Below, in pieces: positions 1 through 8,500 of a stretch of DNA of 64,000 bases. Origin of the DNA: a virus; the IMG/VR virus record IMGVR_UViG_3300014720_000001, positions 62,001 to 126,000 of that record. One strand, written 5' to 3'. How positions within the stretch are numbered: the stretch's first letter is position 1; each line of letters starts with the position of its first letter. The translations under genes and the position numbers were made by a program. Below the pieces are notes generated by a model that worked only from the letters and a program-made list of their open reading frames with translations, was not told the DNA's origin and did no database searches.

Positions 1-463
1 GATCATCAGACTCAAGCAGTCGGTTCAGTTTGCCGTACGCGTCGATAGAGTTGGCAACTTGTCGGCCACCGTACGCGCCGGCTCCGGCGCCAGCCAGATT
101 AAACAGCGCATTACTTGACGACCCGTCTTGATTCTTTACGGCAGCAATCGCGGGTGGCGGAGCCGTTTTTGTAAGCAGCATGTTCTTAGCCGCGGTTGCA
201 CCGAGGCCGCCGATGCCGCCCATGAGCGCGTAGTCCAACACGGCACGCCGTTTTTTCTTTCCTTGTAGCGCACCAATCAACCCGCCTGCGCCAGCACCGA
301 TAGCGGCGTTTTGGAGATACGGGTTGCTAAGCACCTGCGAAAGATCAGCTTGCTTCGTTAGCGCAGTGGTCACCGCAGCCACCTTCTCAACCGCCGCGTC
401 GGGGGTGCGGGTTGCGATAGCCGATAAACCGCGCGCTAATTCTTGTGCGTCAGTTGTATTCAT
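1..463 (-). CDS. Glycine-rich hydrophobic protein, N-terminal part (runs off left edge)
   Basis: The ATG at 463 lies two bases after the stop of the upstream gene (466-1839), so the two are probably co-translated. The visible 154 residues have an alanine-rich soluble N-terminus, then two hydrophobic Gly-rich segments (about residues 53-66 and 74-92) separated by a basic KKKRR loop. The same plan of paired GxxxG-type hydrophobic segments around a basic loop recurs in genes at 12923-13777, 19384-20394 and 33971-34798. I infer a virion or membrane-interacting protein; no family is recognised. The C-terminus is outside the window. Confidence 0.75.
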   Translation of the reverse strand, partial: MNTTDAQELARGLSAIATRTPDAAVEKVAAVTTALTKQADLSQVLSNPYLQNAAIGAGAGGLIGALQGKKKRRAVLDYALMGGIGGLGATAAKNMLLTKTAPPPAIAAVKNQDGSSSNALFNLAGAGAGAYGGRQVANSIDAYGKLNRLLESDD

Positions 464-465
464 GA

Positions 466-1839
466 TTACAGCAACTCACGAGCTTTTTGCTGCGCTTCGA
501 GATTACTCTTTATGCTCTCGGCGCGGATCTTTTCCATTTCAATCAGCTGCTTGATATCAAAATCGGCGAGTTGGCCGGCTTCTAACCGTTTTCGCAACAG
601 CGCCTGCATCGCGGCGCCCGAGCCGGTGAAGTTCGGCGCAATTTCGGCGATCTGGTTGTATGCGGAAGCTACCTCGTGCGGGTCGTAGCCGGAGATAACC
701 GGGTCGTTCAGAATAAGATCGTTCAGCACGCCACGCGATTTGATTTGCTGTAGTTTGTTTTCGTGCTCCGCGTCGGACATGCGCATAAACGCTTTTTGTT
801 TTTGCTTAGTCGGGTCATTGGCCTTGCCAGCTTCCGTGTCCATTTCTCCGGCTAGACCCGCTGGGCTCATCAGTTTGCCGAGATGGCCCATCGTACCGCT
901 ATAGGATGTCAGGGGCGGGGCCGAGTCTTGTTTTTTTTTAACCGCCGCCACCTTTAAAGCTAGCGGCGCGGTTTTGGGGTCGTGAAGGATTGAGCCGGTT
1001 ACGGGTGTCGGAGCCGCTTTCTTTTCGTCTGCCGGCGCCGCGAATGCCGCAAGCTTATTCTGTGCGTCGTTATGCAGTTCTACCGCTTTGATAACGTTCT
1101 CTACCAACGTCACAACGGGCAGATTACCGAAGTAATCCTGCTTTGTGGTGGCCTGTTTTGTGAAGTGCGGGTAAACCGCTGCAATTTTATTAAGGGTTGA
1201 CGCGCCCATGTCGCCGAGCCGTAAACCAACTTCGCGCACAGCGTCGTTAAACGACATGTGACCCGGAACGCGGAAATACTGGGCCAGCTCTTCCATTGCG
1301 CTTGCCGCTTTGTGGTGCGCAACCGTAGCCTGCCGGCGCGTCTCTTCCATAGCCTGCTTGGCGGCTTGTTTCTGGCTGTATGTACGCATGACCGCTGAGT
1401 GCTCATCGCGGGGCGGCGGGGTGTACGTCTTTTCTGGTAATACACTCTTGGCGGCGGCCGCTTTGTTTAATGCGGCGTTGCGGCGGGATATAAACCCAGT
1501 TGGCGACACCGCGTACTCGGTTGATATAACGCTGTTTTGCGTTAGCTCGGCCGACGTCTTTACATGTTTTGGATACAACGCGTTCATAACAACGTCTGCA
1601 TCTGCCAGCTGAAAGTCGGCAGCTTTCTCAAGCGTCGTCTCGCCTAGCTCGCGCTGCTTATTGGTGCGGCCAGTGTTATAGGCGTGCACCATAAGATTGA
1701 TGTGCCCGGCCGGGATATTGGCGTCCGACGCGCTTTTGATAATTGCAGCGTTAGGTGTCTCGCCGCCGTTAACCAACGTCGCAGCGCGCTCGATGGCGCT
1801 TAACAGCTTTTGCTCAGCTTTTTTACTTAGTGCCCGCAT
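466..1839 (-). CDS. Hypothetical Ala/Lys-rich helical protein, probably virion-associated
   Basis: 457 residues. The ATG at 1839 is preceded by GGAG seven bases upstream. The protein is hydrophilic and rich in Ala, Lys and Gln, with predicted helical stretches (for example around residues 155-190, QKQAAKQAMEETRRQATVAH) and a Pro-rich linker near 275-310. No signal peptide or membrane segment. The start overlaps the end of the upstream gene (1823-2770) by 17 bases. Position next to other putative virion genes suggests a structural or internal virion protein; this is inference. No catalytic motif is seen. Confidence 0.8.
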   Translation of the reverse strand: MRALSKKAEQKLLSAIERAATLVNGGETPNAAIIKSASDANIPAGHINLMVHAYNTGRTNKQRELGETTLEKAADFQLADADVVMNALYPKHVKTSAELTQNSVISTEYAVSPTGFISRRNAALNKAAAAKSVLPEKTYTPPPRDEHSAVMRTYSQKQAAKQAMEETRRQATVAHHKAASAMEELAQYFRVPGHMSFNDAVREVGLRLGDMGASTLNKIAAVYPHFTKQATTKQDYFGNLPVVTLVENVIKAVELHNDAQNKLAAFAAPADEKKAAPTPVTGSILHDPKTAPLALKVAAVKKKQDSAPPLTSYSGTMGHLGKLMSPAGLAGEMDTEAGKANDPTKQKQKAFMRMSDAEHENKLQQIKSRGVLNDLILNDPVISGYDPHEVASAYNQIAEIAPNFTGSGAAMQALLRKRLEAGQLADFDIKQLIEMEKIRAESIKSNLEAQQKARELL

Positions 1840-2770
1840 CGATTTTCTCCGGGTAGTGCAGTTCTTGAATCAGATTTTGATGCTGCAAAGAACCGCCAGC
1901 CGCAATAATCATCATTTCGTCATTGCGTAATTCTGCTGCGCCGTCATCAAAGGGTAACATTTTTACAGCTACGGAATCTAGTTTTGTCCCTACTTTAAAC
2001 GGCAGCGTAGCCAACATTGCGCCAATATTCTCGACGATAGTTGCCTGTGACTTCGAGGCGTTGTCGCTGTTTTTCTCGATCTCTACGTATTTTACAAAAG
2101 AATCGATCAGCGGTAACTGGGTATGGCTGTTGACCGGTACAGTAAGGCTGGCAATTGCCGCCTTGTATTTCATCGAGTGTACGGCGAAATCTTGGAAAAA
2201 CGCCGAGACGCCGCCCGCAGAATCTGGCTTTGGAATGACCAGCCCGCGATTAATAGCCGCGTCGAGAACGTGCTGGCCGCCGCGGTAGCCGAGCAGTTTC
2301 CACAGCAGGTCGTAGTGGCGCTCCTGTAGTCCGCGAGTTACCGCATCTGCCATCACCACGTTAACGACATAGTCAGTGTTTTGCAGTTTTGCGCGAACAT
2401 CAAAAAACGTGTTCGCGTACGCGTCGATGATGTCCGGTTCAGTACCTAGTTTATCGGCAATCTCTTGATTTGATTCGCCGGCTAAGATGCGCGCTTCGAT
2501 CGCCCAGCGGCTTGGCTTTTTATCGTCTGCCCATATGGCGTGCGCCCAGTACATCGGGCCGTCGCGCAGCATCGCGCCGTACAGCGCGTCCGGGTTATTA
2601 TTGGCGCGCTCAAAATGGCGCTTTAAACGTAACGAGCGTTGAATCCATGTGAAGCCTTCCGGGCCGTCAAACTGGCGGGACGGTTTTTTACCGCCGCTGT
2701 CGATTTGTACTGCCCGCAACCACCGCCAGTTGGGCGGGCGCAGCGGATTGGCGCAAAAAGCGTTCAACAT
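1823..2770 (-). CDS. Hypothetical protein with a helix-turn-helix-like segment
   Basis: 315 residues. Residues about 88-125 (from AIEARILAGESNQEIADKLG) read like a helix-turn-helix of the kind found in small terminase subunits and sigma-like proteins. The N-terminus is basic and Trp-rich (NWRWLRAV, TWIQRSLRLKRHFE). The start overlaps the stop of the 2770-3153 gene (TAATG type), indicating translational coupling. The C-terminal half is unremarkable. It could be a DNA-binding virion or packaging protein, but I do not recognise a family. Confidence 0.75.
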   Translation of the reverse strand: MLNAFCANPLRPPNWRWLRAVQIDSGGKKPSRQFDGPEGFTWIQRSLRLKRHFERANNNPDALYGAMLRDGPMYWAHAIWADDKKPSRWAIEARILAGESNQEIADKLGTEPDIIDAYANTFFDVRAKLQNTDYVVNVVMADAVTRGLQERHYDLLWKLLGYRGGQHVLDAAINRGLVIPKPDSAGGVSAFFQDFAVHSMKYKAAIASLTVPVNSHTQLPLIDSFVKYVEIEKNSDNASKSQATIVENIGAMLATLPFKVGTKLDSVAVKMLPFDDGAAELRNDEMMIIAAGGSLQHQNLIQELHYPEKIDAGTK

Positions 2771-3153
2771 TAGCGCAACGTCGGCGTGTCGACGGTCACA
2801 GTGAAGACCAGCGTCTTATTGGCCGACGGCGTGATCTTGAGATAAAGATATCTTTGCGGATTTGACGGCGAACCATCGCGATTGAGATACGACACGTTTA
2901 AATCGTTTTTGAACGGCGTCGTTTGATCAAACGACAGCACCTTAAACGTGTCAGCGGGTAGGTCGCTATTAGGCGCTTTATCCTGTTTGCTGGAGTAGAG
3001 CGCCGCGGTAAAGTTGCCGGTGGCGCCGCCAGCGGCCTCGACGAGGCTGTACCCCTTTAGCACACCACGATGCGGCATGGGCACAGCGACAGTTGTCGCG
3101 GAGCCGCTGTTGGCTGTAAACGTGACGCTACCGGACCATACTGTGCTGGGCAT
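2770..3153 (-). CDS. Small beta-rich hypothetical protein, possible capsid or tail decoration protein
   Basis: 127 residues, with AAGGTGAAAT just before the ATG at 3153. The composition alternates hydrophobic and Thr/Ser residues (TVWSGSVTFTANSGSAT near the start, LYLKITPSANKTLVFTVTV near the end), as in beta-sandwich decoration or fibre-base proteins. No Cys or membrane segment. It sits 10 bases after the large gene at 3163-5556 and is coupled to the next gene. The decoration role is inference from composition and neighbourhood. Confidence 0.75.
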   Translation of the reverse strand: MPSTVWSGSVTFTANSGSATTVAVPMPHRGVLKGYSLVEAAGGATGNFTAALYSSKQDKAPNSDLPADTFKVLSFDQTTPFKNDLNVSYLNRDGSPSNPQRYLYLKITPSANKTLVFTVTVDTPTLR

Positions 3154-3162
3154 ATTTCACCT

Positions 3163-5556
3163 TTATGCGTTAGCGATAGCGCCAAGATCAACGTCCTGCG
3201 CGGCTTCTTCCGGATACGGCTCGATGGTCTTCTGCTTGAGGAACAGAATAACGTCGCCAAGCATTTCAAACGCGTTGCGCAGCGAGTCTTCCAGTTCCGG
3301 CATGTCCGACTTGCCGTAACGTTCAGCAAACCGGTCACCGTGCCAGTAGAACATAAACAAGATACGACCAAGCTTGTCGAGACCCTTGGTTAGCTCGCCC
3401 ATGTAACGATCAACGAGCGAGTCGTCGCGCACAGCGCGGAGCATGGCGCCCACCATGGCGGTATCAAACACTTCACGCTGCCCGCTCTGAGCGGCGTCAA
3501 TGACAGAGCGTACGTCGCGCTGATCGAGCAGCGTGTTCGGGTTGTATACGCTGCGGTCGGTTTGACTGGCGCTCATACCCGGGACAGGCACGCCAACGTC
3601 GATACCGAGCTGCGTCGGAACGCTGGTACCCATGATGCTCTCACCGCCCATCACCGGGCCGGGATCGCTTGGGGCAGACGGCGCGCCATTAATCATCATC
3701 GGACCGCCGTACGGGTCGGCATACTTCACGCGGCATTGAAACTTGCGTTTGGCGGCAGCTTGTTTCAGGATCTCGCGGGCTGCTTCTTCGCGCAGGCCGT
3801 GATGCTCAACAAGTGTTACAAGCGCTTTGATAGGCGTTAGCGCTGATTCTTTGTTAAGTGTTGGGTTGATGGACACGGTTGTTCCGGTGTGATAAACCGT
3901 CAACGACGCGGTCTTCTGCATTAGTGCTAGTTGTGCGTCGACAAGGTTGCCGGGCATCAGGGCCGGCGGATCGCTCTCGCCGCAACCACACGCGCCCTGA
4001 TCTTCTGCAGTTTCGGCGTCGTCTTCGCCCTTGGTGACCTTGAGCAGCTTGAACCCTTCCGGCACGTAGATGTCACCCATACTCGCGCGCAGGCTGGAGC
4101 CCTTCTTACCGTTGAGGTGGATACGCACGCCATCGCGGTATTTGTCGTAGTTCAGTGGGTCCGTGTAGCAGCAGGCGCCGATAGAGCCCTTGGGCGGATA
4201 CTTCGAGTGATCTTCGAGGTGCACTTCGTAAATCGTGCTGTCTTCGCTGTTACCGTACTCCTTGATCACGCGGAAAGGCGCTGTGGTGTCGCCGCGCTTG
4301 CTGAGGGCGATATAACGGGCGTCCTTGCTCGGTACGCTGTTGGCGTCCGGCAGGCCGTCAAACCACTTGTCAAACTCTTCCCCCTCGATCCGGGCCAACG
4401 CAAAAACTTGGTCGGCGCGGGTGTTGAGCCAGTTACGCGCACCGTCGACGCGCACGACCGTGATGAAGTTCTCGCGCTTGGCGGCGCCTTGCGGATGGAC
4501 AGCCACGTAACAACGCTCAATGTTGCCCGGCTTGACCAGAATCTCGTACAGGCCGCTTTCGGTCGGGTTGAACAGCTTCTTTTCAACCTGAATGTGGTAC
4601 GGCACCGAAACGTTATCGCGGTCACGCTCGTCTTGAATTAACACGCCGTCGCGCAGAAGCTTTTCCTGATCTTCTTCGCTGTGGCCGACCGGCGCCTTGG
4701 TCTGAATCGTGACGTCATACGTGATAACCGTCAGGCCCTTAACAGACGCCGGTTCCTTGGGCGCTTCGGACAGCACACTAGCAATCTTGGTGCTGGCGGC
4801 AACTTCGCGAGCCGCGGCTTCGGCGATGGCTTGCTTCACGATATCTAAACCGTGAAACTCGTCGAGAGCGGCGGCGAGCTGTGGGGCGTGTTTGCACGTG
4901 TTAATAAGCGTGCCGATCACTTCGCGCCCAGCCTGCTTTAAAAACGTCTGCAGATCCAGCGCTTCGCCCATCTCTTTGAACGCCTGCGCAGTATTTAACG
5001 TGGCGCTCTTGGCGAGGGCCGGCATAGCAGCCGTCATCATCTCTTTGAGCGTCGGCTGAGCTGAGCCGAACTTGGCCGGGCTGCGCGAAAGCTGTGTAAA
5101 GTCGGGCTGGCGCTGGCCTAAGCCCGACAGGTTGCGCTGCACGCCGCTGCCCAGAATGTTGGGCTTGCGGTTAATCAAGTAGTTAATCCAGTTTTCCTTG
5201 AGCGGCACGAACATGTCCTGATTCTTGATGTACAGGAGTTCGTGGCCCTTGAGGTCGCCGTTCAGGAAAAACACCGGCGCATACAGCCAGTTTGAACCGA
5301 CCTTAAACGCAAACACGCCGACCGCTTTGGTGTTTTCCCGGTTGCGGTCGAGGAGCTGGAAGCCGATTTCGTGGTCGAGCAGCTTGGGAGCCGAATCGCG
5401 CAGATAGGCGTGCGCCAGATTGCTAAACGACTGCTCGAAGGAAGTGTCGTCGCCTTTGCCGCCTAGATCGGCGTATTTGGTCTGAGTGCGGTCATACGAC
5501 TTCAGCACATTCAGCCAATGCTTAACAGACGACTCTTTCGCTTTTTTGTTATACAC
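3163..5556 (-). CDS. Large putative virion structural protein
   Basis: 797 residues from a GTG start at 5556, chosen because GGAGG lies six bases upstream; a longer reading from a TTG at 5580 lacks a ribosome binding site. The N-terminal 150 residues contain a hydrophobic, aromatic segment (VFAFKVGSNWLYAPVFFLNG) followed by a LYIKNQDMFVPLKENW stretch that I recall from other large phages without a known function. A Cys cluster (ACGCGE) lies near residue 530 and a Gly/Pro-rich linker near 625-660. The gene follows RNA polymerase beta-prime C after an 80-base gap containing an imperfect inverted repeat (5590-5605). Likely structural; function not assigned. Confidence 0.8.
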   Translation of the reverse strand: MYNKKAKESSVKHWLNVLKSYDRTQTKYADLGGKGDDTSFEQSFSNLAHAYLRDSAPKLLDHEIGFQLLDRNRENTKAVGVFAFKVGSNWLYAPVFFLNGDLKGHELLYIKNQDMFVPLKENWINYLINRKPNILGSGVQRNLSGLGQRQPDFTQLSRSPAKFGSAQPTLKEMMTAAMPALAKSATLNTAQAFKEMGEALDLQTFLKQAGREVIGTLINTCKHAPQLAAALDEFHGLDIVKQAIAEAAAREVAASTKIASVLSEAPKEPASVKGLTVITYDVTIQTKAPVGHSEEDQEKLLRDGVLIQDERDRDNVSVPYHIQVEKKLFNPTESGLYEILVKPGNIERCYVAVHPQGAAKRENFITVVRVDGARNWLNTRADQVFALARIEGEEFDKWFDGLPDANSVPSKDARYIALSKRGDTTAPFRVIKEYGNSEDSTIYEVHLEDHSKYPPKGSIGACCYTDPLNYDKYRDGVRIHLNGKKGSSLRASMGDIYVPEGFKLLKVTKGEDDAETAEDQGACGCGESDPPALMPGNLVDAQLALMQKTASLTVYHTGTTVSINPTLNKESALTPIKALVTLVEHHGLREEAAREILKQAAAKRKFQCRVKYADPYGGPMMINGAPSAPSDPGPVMGGESIMGTSVPTQLGIDVGVPVPGMSASQTDRSVYNPNTLLDQRDVRSVIDAAQSGQREVFDTAMVGAMLRAVRDDSLVDRYMGELTKGLDKLGRILFMFYWHGDRFAERYGKSDMPELEDSLRNAFEMLGDVILFLKQKTIEPYPEEAAQDVDLGAIANA

Positions 5557-5637
5557 GGCCAGCCTCCATGCTGCGCTCAAAATTGGGCCCAGTATTAATT
5601 TACTGCGCCGAAGTCTCTATATCCTACAAAAACAGGC

Positions 5638-7518
5638 TCACGGCTTCCACCCGCTTGTTGTGCCGATGACGCCAAACTGCTCGCCCTGCGCTAATGCCGG
5701 CACATAACTACTGCCAGCTGTATCGCTACTTAAGCCGCGCTGGACGCTATTCATCAGCCCTTTTTCCTGATAGGACCCCAACATTCGAGTCATCCAGTCG
5801 GGGTCGTTTGAAATGTTTGCCATACCCCGTACCATCTCCGGCTGAAACGGTGGCGGCTCTTTATGCGCCTGTACTGTTTTCACGCCGTATTTATTCAAGT
5901 TACTGAGCACGTTTTTACCGATCTTCGTGCCAATTGAGTAGTGCAGTACGGGTTTTTCTAGATAATGTCCGGAAAGCGAGCTAGGTGCGGCAGCTACACT
6001 TCCCTCGCGCGGAGTCCAGTTGCGCTCGATTGCGGAGTACGGCACAACGTCGTCAGGCACGTAATCGCCGTACTCGTCCGTCAGGCGCACGTGATTTACA
6101 AGTCCGCGCGCCAGTAGCTCGATGTTGCGCCGATGGGCTGTAATTCCGCTGTTACCCATTACCTGCCGCATGGCTTGCACAAAGTAGCGCCGGCCTTCGC
6201 CGATTCCTTTGTGCCTGACAATTTCTGAAGGATTTGGCATACCGTCTGATAGAACGTCGCCAGCTTCCAGCTCGTCGCCTTTTTTAATAGAAAGCGCGCG
6301 CTCGGTCGGGACGTAGTGGTCTTGTCCGTTAATTTGGACATAGTGCCCGCCTTGGGGAGCCGGGCGAATTTCTTGTACGCGGCCGTCGATTTGAGCGTGC
6401 GCGGCCCCGTCTGGATATTTTTTTGGCACCTGCACGAGCGCGTTGAGAGCTTTAAACCCCGAAATCGCCCCCGCGCCGCCGACACCGCCCGAGTGTTTCG
6501 AGCTGATCTGGCTTTGCGTGACGGGCTCGGACAGGGCTTGCGCCGCTGCGATGCCCACATAATCGCCAACAGGCGGTAAACGCCCTTTCTCTCGATAGCC
6601 GACGTCTCTTGCATAAACTCCGCCGTCTCCGGGACCGCCTACAATTGGGCTACGAACTAAAATATCTTTAGCGCCACTTTCTTTCAGGTCGCGCAGAATT
6701 TTGGGCGTTAATATCGTGTTTCGCTTGTACGGCCCCACCGCGCGCGCCAGTAACGCGCCTTCATTGTCGGGGTCATCTACGTCGGTCGGGTAGCCGCGTT
6801 CTTCTGCGGCCATACGGCGCTCTTCGTCGGTGTCGTCGTCATCGTCGGCTGTGACCAACAAACGGTGCGTCATCTGCGCCAACTGCTTGCCGTAGAAACC
6901 AGCGTCGGCCGTCGCGGTCTTCAGGTCGATCACGCCTTTACGGGTACCGAACGCGCCGGCAAAGTACTCCACCGGGCGTAAACCTTGGCTGTAACCGCGC
7001 AACACCGGAATTGGAATCGGTTCGCCGCGGTGATCTAGGTACTGCATGTCGGCGCCGAGAATTGAATTCAACTGAAACTTGTTGCCGACGCCAGACCCGG
7101 CGATTTGATGGACGAGGGGGTTATCCTGCCCTTCCGCTTCTTTGTAGACCTTGTCGAGAAGTTCTTGCTGGGCTGTTTGAGCAAGTTCAAGCAGTTTGAC
7201 GTTGCGTTGCTTTTCGTCGAGCCGTCTGTCGGCAAAAATGTCGCGCATCTGGTTTTGTACGCGCAACTGAACGTGCCGAGCCGCCAGCGTCGGTTTGATA
7301 TCTTTAAGCCCGAACGACAGGCCGTTAGTCGTGTACCCAGCATCACGGCCAATATCGTGCAACCGCTTCATAACCTCGCGATACTTTTCCGGGTGGGTTT
7401 TCGCCAGCTCGGTTGCGAGGCCCGACATTGTCTTCTTAGTTAAAACGCGGTCATAGTCGCGCATTTCTGGCGGCAGTGCTTCGTTTACCAGAAGTTGACC
7501 GAGCGTCGTTTTGAGCAT
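5638..7518 (-). CDS. DNA-directed RNA polymerase, C-terminal part of beta-prime (bridge helix and trigger loop)
   Basis: 626 residues. Residues about 140-225 match the beta-prime region leading into the bridge helix: GVGNKFQLNSILG, then FAGAFGTRKGVIDLKTATA and GFYGKQLAQMTHRLLVT, equivalent to the bacterial STHGARKG...LTRRLVDVAQDLVVT. Residues about 318-345 (VGDYVGIAAAQALSEPVTQ, then SSKHSGG) match the trigger loop, and the His equivalent to E. coli H936 is present. An acidic insert DDDDDTDEE follows the bridge helix. The catalytic DFDGD motif is absent here; it lies at the C-terminus of the 8501-12919 product. The two chains must assemble to form one active site (inference from the known enzyme). 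About half the length of bacterial beta-prime. Confidence 0.95.
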   Translation of the reverse strand: MLKTTLGQLLVNEALPPEMRDYDRVLTKKTMSGLATELAKTHPEKYREVMKRLHDIGRDAGYTTNGLSFGLKDIKPTLAARHVQLRVQNQMRDIFADRRLDEKQRNVKLLELAQTAQQELLDKVYKEAEGQDNPLVHQIAGSGVGNKFQLNSILGADMQYLDHRGEPIPIPVLRGYSQGLRPVEYFAGAFGTRKGVIDLKTATADAGFYGKQLAQMTHRLLVTADDDDDTDEERRMAAEERGYPTDVDDPDNEGALLARAVGPYKRNTILTPKILRDLKESGAKDILVRSPIVGGPGDGGVYARDVGYREKGRLPPVGDYVGIAAAQALSEPVTQSQISSKHSGGVGGAGAISGFKALNALVQVPKKYPDGAAHAQIDGRVQEIRPAPQGGHYVQINGQDHYVPTERALSIKKGDELEAGDVLSDGMPNPSEIVRHKGIGEGRRYFVQAMRQVMGNSGITAHRRNIELLARGLVNHVRLTDEYGDYVPDDVVPYSAIERNWTPREGSVAAAPSSLSGHYLEKPVLHYSIGTKIGKNVLSNLNKYGVKTVQAHKEPPPFQPEMVRGMANISNDPDWMTRMLGSYQEKGLMNSVQRGLSSDTAGSSYVPALAQGEQFGVIGTTSGWKP

Positions 7519-7519
7519 G

Positions 7520-7759
7520 TCACGGCGTCCACACTATGTTCTGCATCGACTTAGGTTGAAAGTCAGAGACAACTACTGTCTTTTCGATGCCGAGCGCACG
7601 CAACATAGGGTGAAAGTCTTTTTCACCTACAGTTGAATACACGATGGCTTCGTCAACCTGAATGGCCACAAAAAGCGGGTTGCCTTTGTCGTCTTCAACA
7701 ACAACGCTGTGCGCTTTTTGATCTGTCGGCTGCAGGCTGTGCTGCGTTTTAACCCGCAT
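7520..7759 (-). CDS. Small hypothetical protein encoded between the RNA polymerase genes
   Basis: 79 residues from the ATG at 7759, overlapping the end of the 7749-8480 gene by 11 bases; its stop is one base before the start of the beta-prime C gene. The protein is compact and mixed alpha/beta (VVVEDDKGNPLFVAIQVDEAI, MLRALGIEKTVVVSDF) with no Cys or membrane segment. The tight coupling on both sides suggests co-expression with the polymerase, so a polymerase-associated or assembly role is possible. No family recognised. Confidence 0.75.
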   Translation of the reverse strand: MRVKTQHSLQPTDQKAHSVVVEDDKGNPLFVAIQVDEAIVYSTVGEKDFHPMLRALGIEKTVVVSDFQPKSMQNIVWTP

Positions 7760-8480
7760 TGTCCGCAATACTCCGAAGCATGGCTGCGATCGCGTTCGCC
7801 TTGATCTGCGTTGCTGTCGGAGCGTTTGGGTCTTGATAGCTGGGCCCAAACGGACGCCCGATCGACGCGGCCGCCTTCTCGGAACGGTCCCACCACGCGG
7901 CTGCCTTCGACGGGTCGGCTTCGGGCGGGGCGGCGTTCGGGGGCATGGGTCCGCCCGGAGGCGTCGGACCGCCCGGAGGTTGCATGCCGCCCTGCGCGTT
8001 CGGGTCTTGCGGCGGCGGCGCCATCGGGCCGCCCGGAAGCGCGGTTTCAGCCGGCGGGGCGCCAGTTGTGCCCGGCGGCAGCACCAGCGACTCGGGCGGC
8101 ACCTGAACGCCCATCGCATTCATAATGGCCGTGAGCTGCTGCTGCATGTTGTACAGCCGGTAGTCAAGCATCTGCATCATCTGCTCGGGCTTGAGCTTTT
8201 GCTGCGCGCCGGCAGGAGCTGCGCCCGGAGCGGCGGGTGCGGCGGGCGCTGCGGGAGGTGCAGCGGGAGGCGCCATTCCCATAGCCGCTGGATCCACTGG
8301 CGGTGCAGCTGCTGCAGCGACAGCAGACGGATCGGCCGGCGGTACAGCCCCCATGGCGGCTGGGTCAACCGGCGGAGCACCACCAGCAGCAGCGGGATCC
8401 ACCGCCGCTCCGGGCACTAATGCAGATTTTTCAAAGCGCGCTTTCGCGAGCGCGATAAGTTCGGGGTTGACCGTGAACAT
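7749..8480 (-). CDS. Proline/alanine/glycine-rich protein encoded between the RNA polymerase genes
   Basis: 243 residues. A short N-terminal helix (NPELIALAKARFEKSA) is followed by about 60 residues of repeats of the type PPVDPAAMG / PPADPSAV, then a helical stretch (EQMMQMLDYRLYNMQQQLTAIMNAMG, about 108-133), another Pro/Gly-rich linker, and a C-terminal helix ending at the overlap with the next gene. Low-complexity linkers with two short helices suggest a tether, scaffold or virion protein. It lies 20 bases downstream of the beta/beta-prime N gene. No family recognised. Confidence 0.8.
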   Translation of the reverse strand: MFTVNPELIALAKARFEKSALVPGAAVDPAAAGGAPPVDPAAMGAVPPADPSAVAAAAAPPVDPAAMGMAPPAAPPAAPAAPAAPGAAPAGAQQKLKPEQMMQMLDYRLYNMQQQLTAIMNAMGVQVPPESLVLPPGTTGAPPAETALPGGPMAPPPQDPNAQGGMQPPGGPTPPGGPMPPNAAPPEADPSKAAAWWDRSEKAAASIGRPFGPSYQDPNAPTATQIKANAIAAMLRSIADNAG

Positions 8481-8500
8481 ACGACCTCCGTAGGTAAGAA

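Noticed and set aside
3931-4641. Plus-strand 236-aa open frame
   Set aside because: Complete antisense shadow of the large gene at 3163-5556; no ribosome binding site and composition follows the sense codons.
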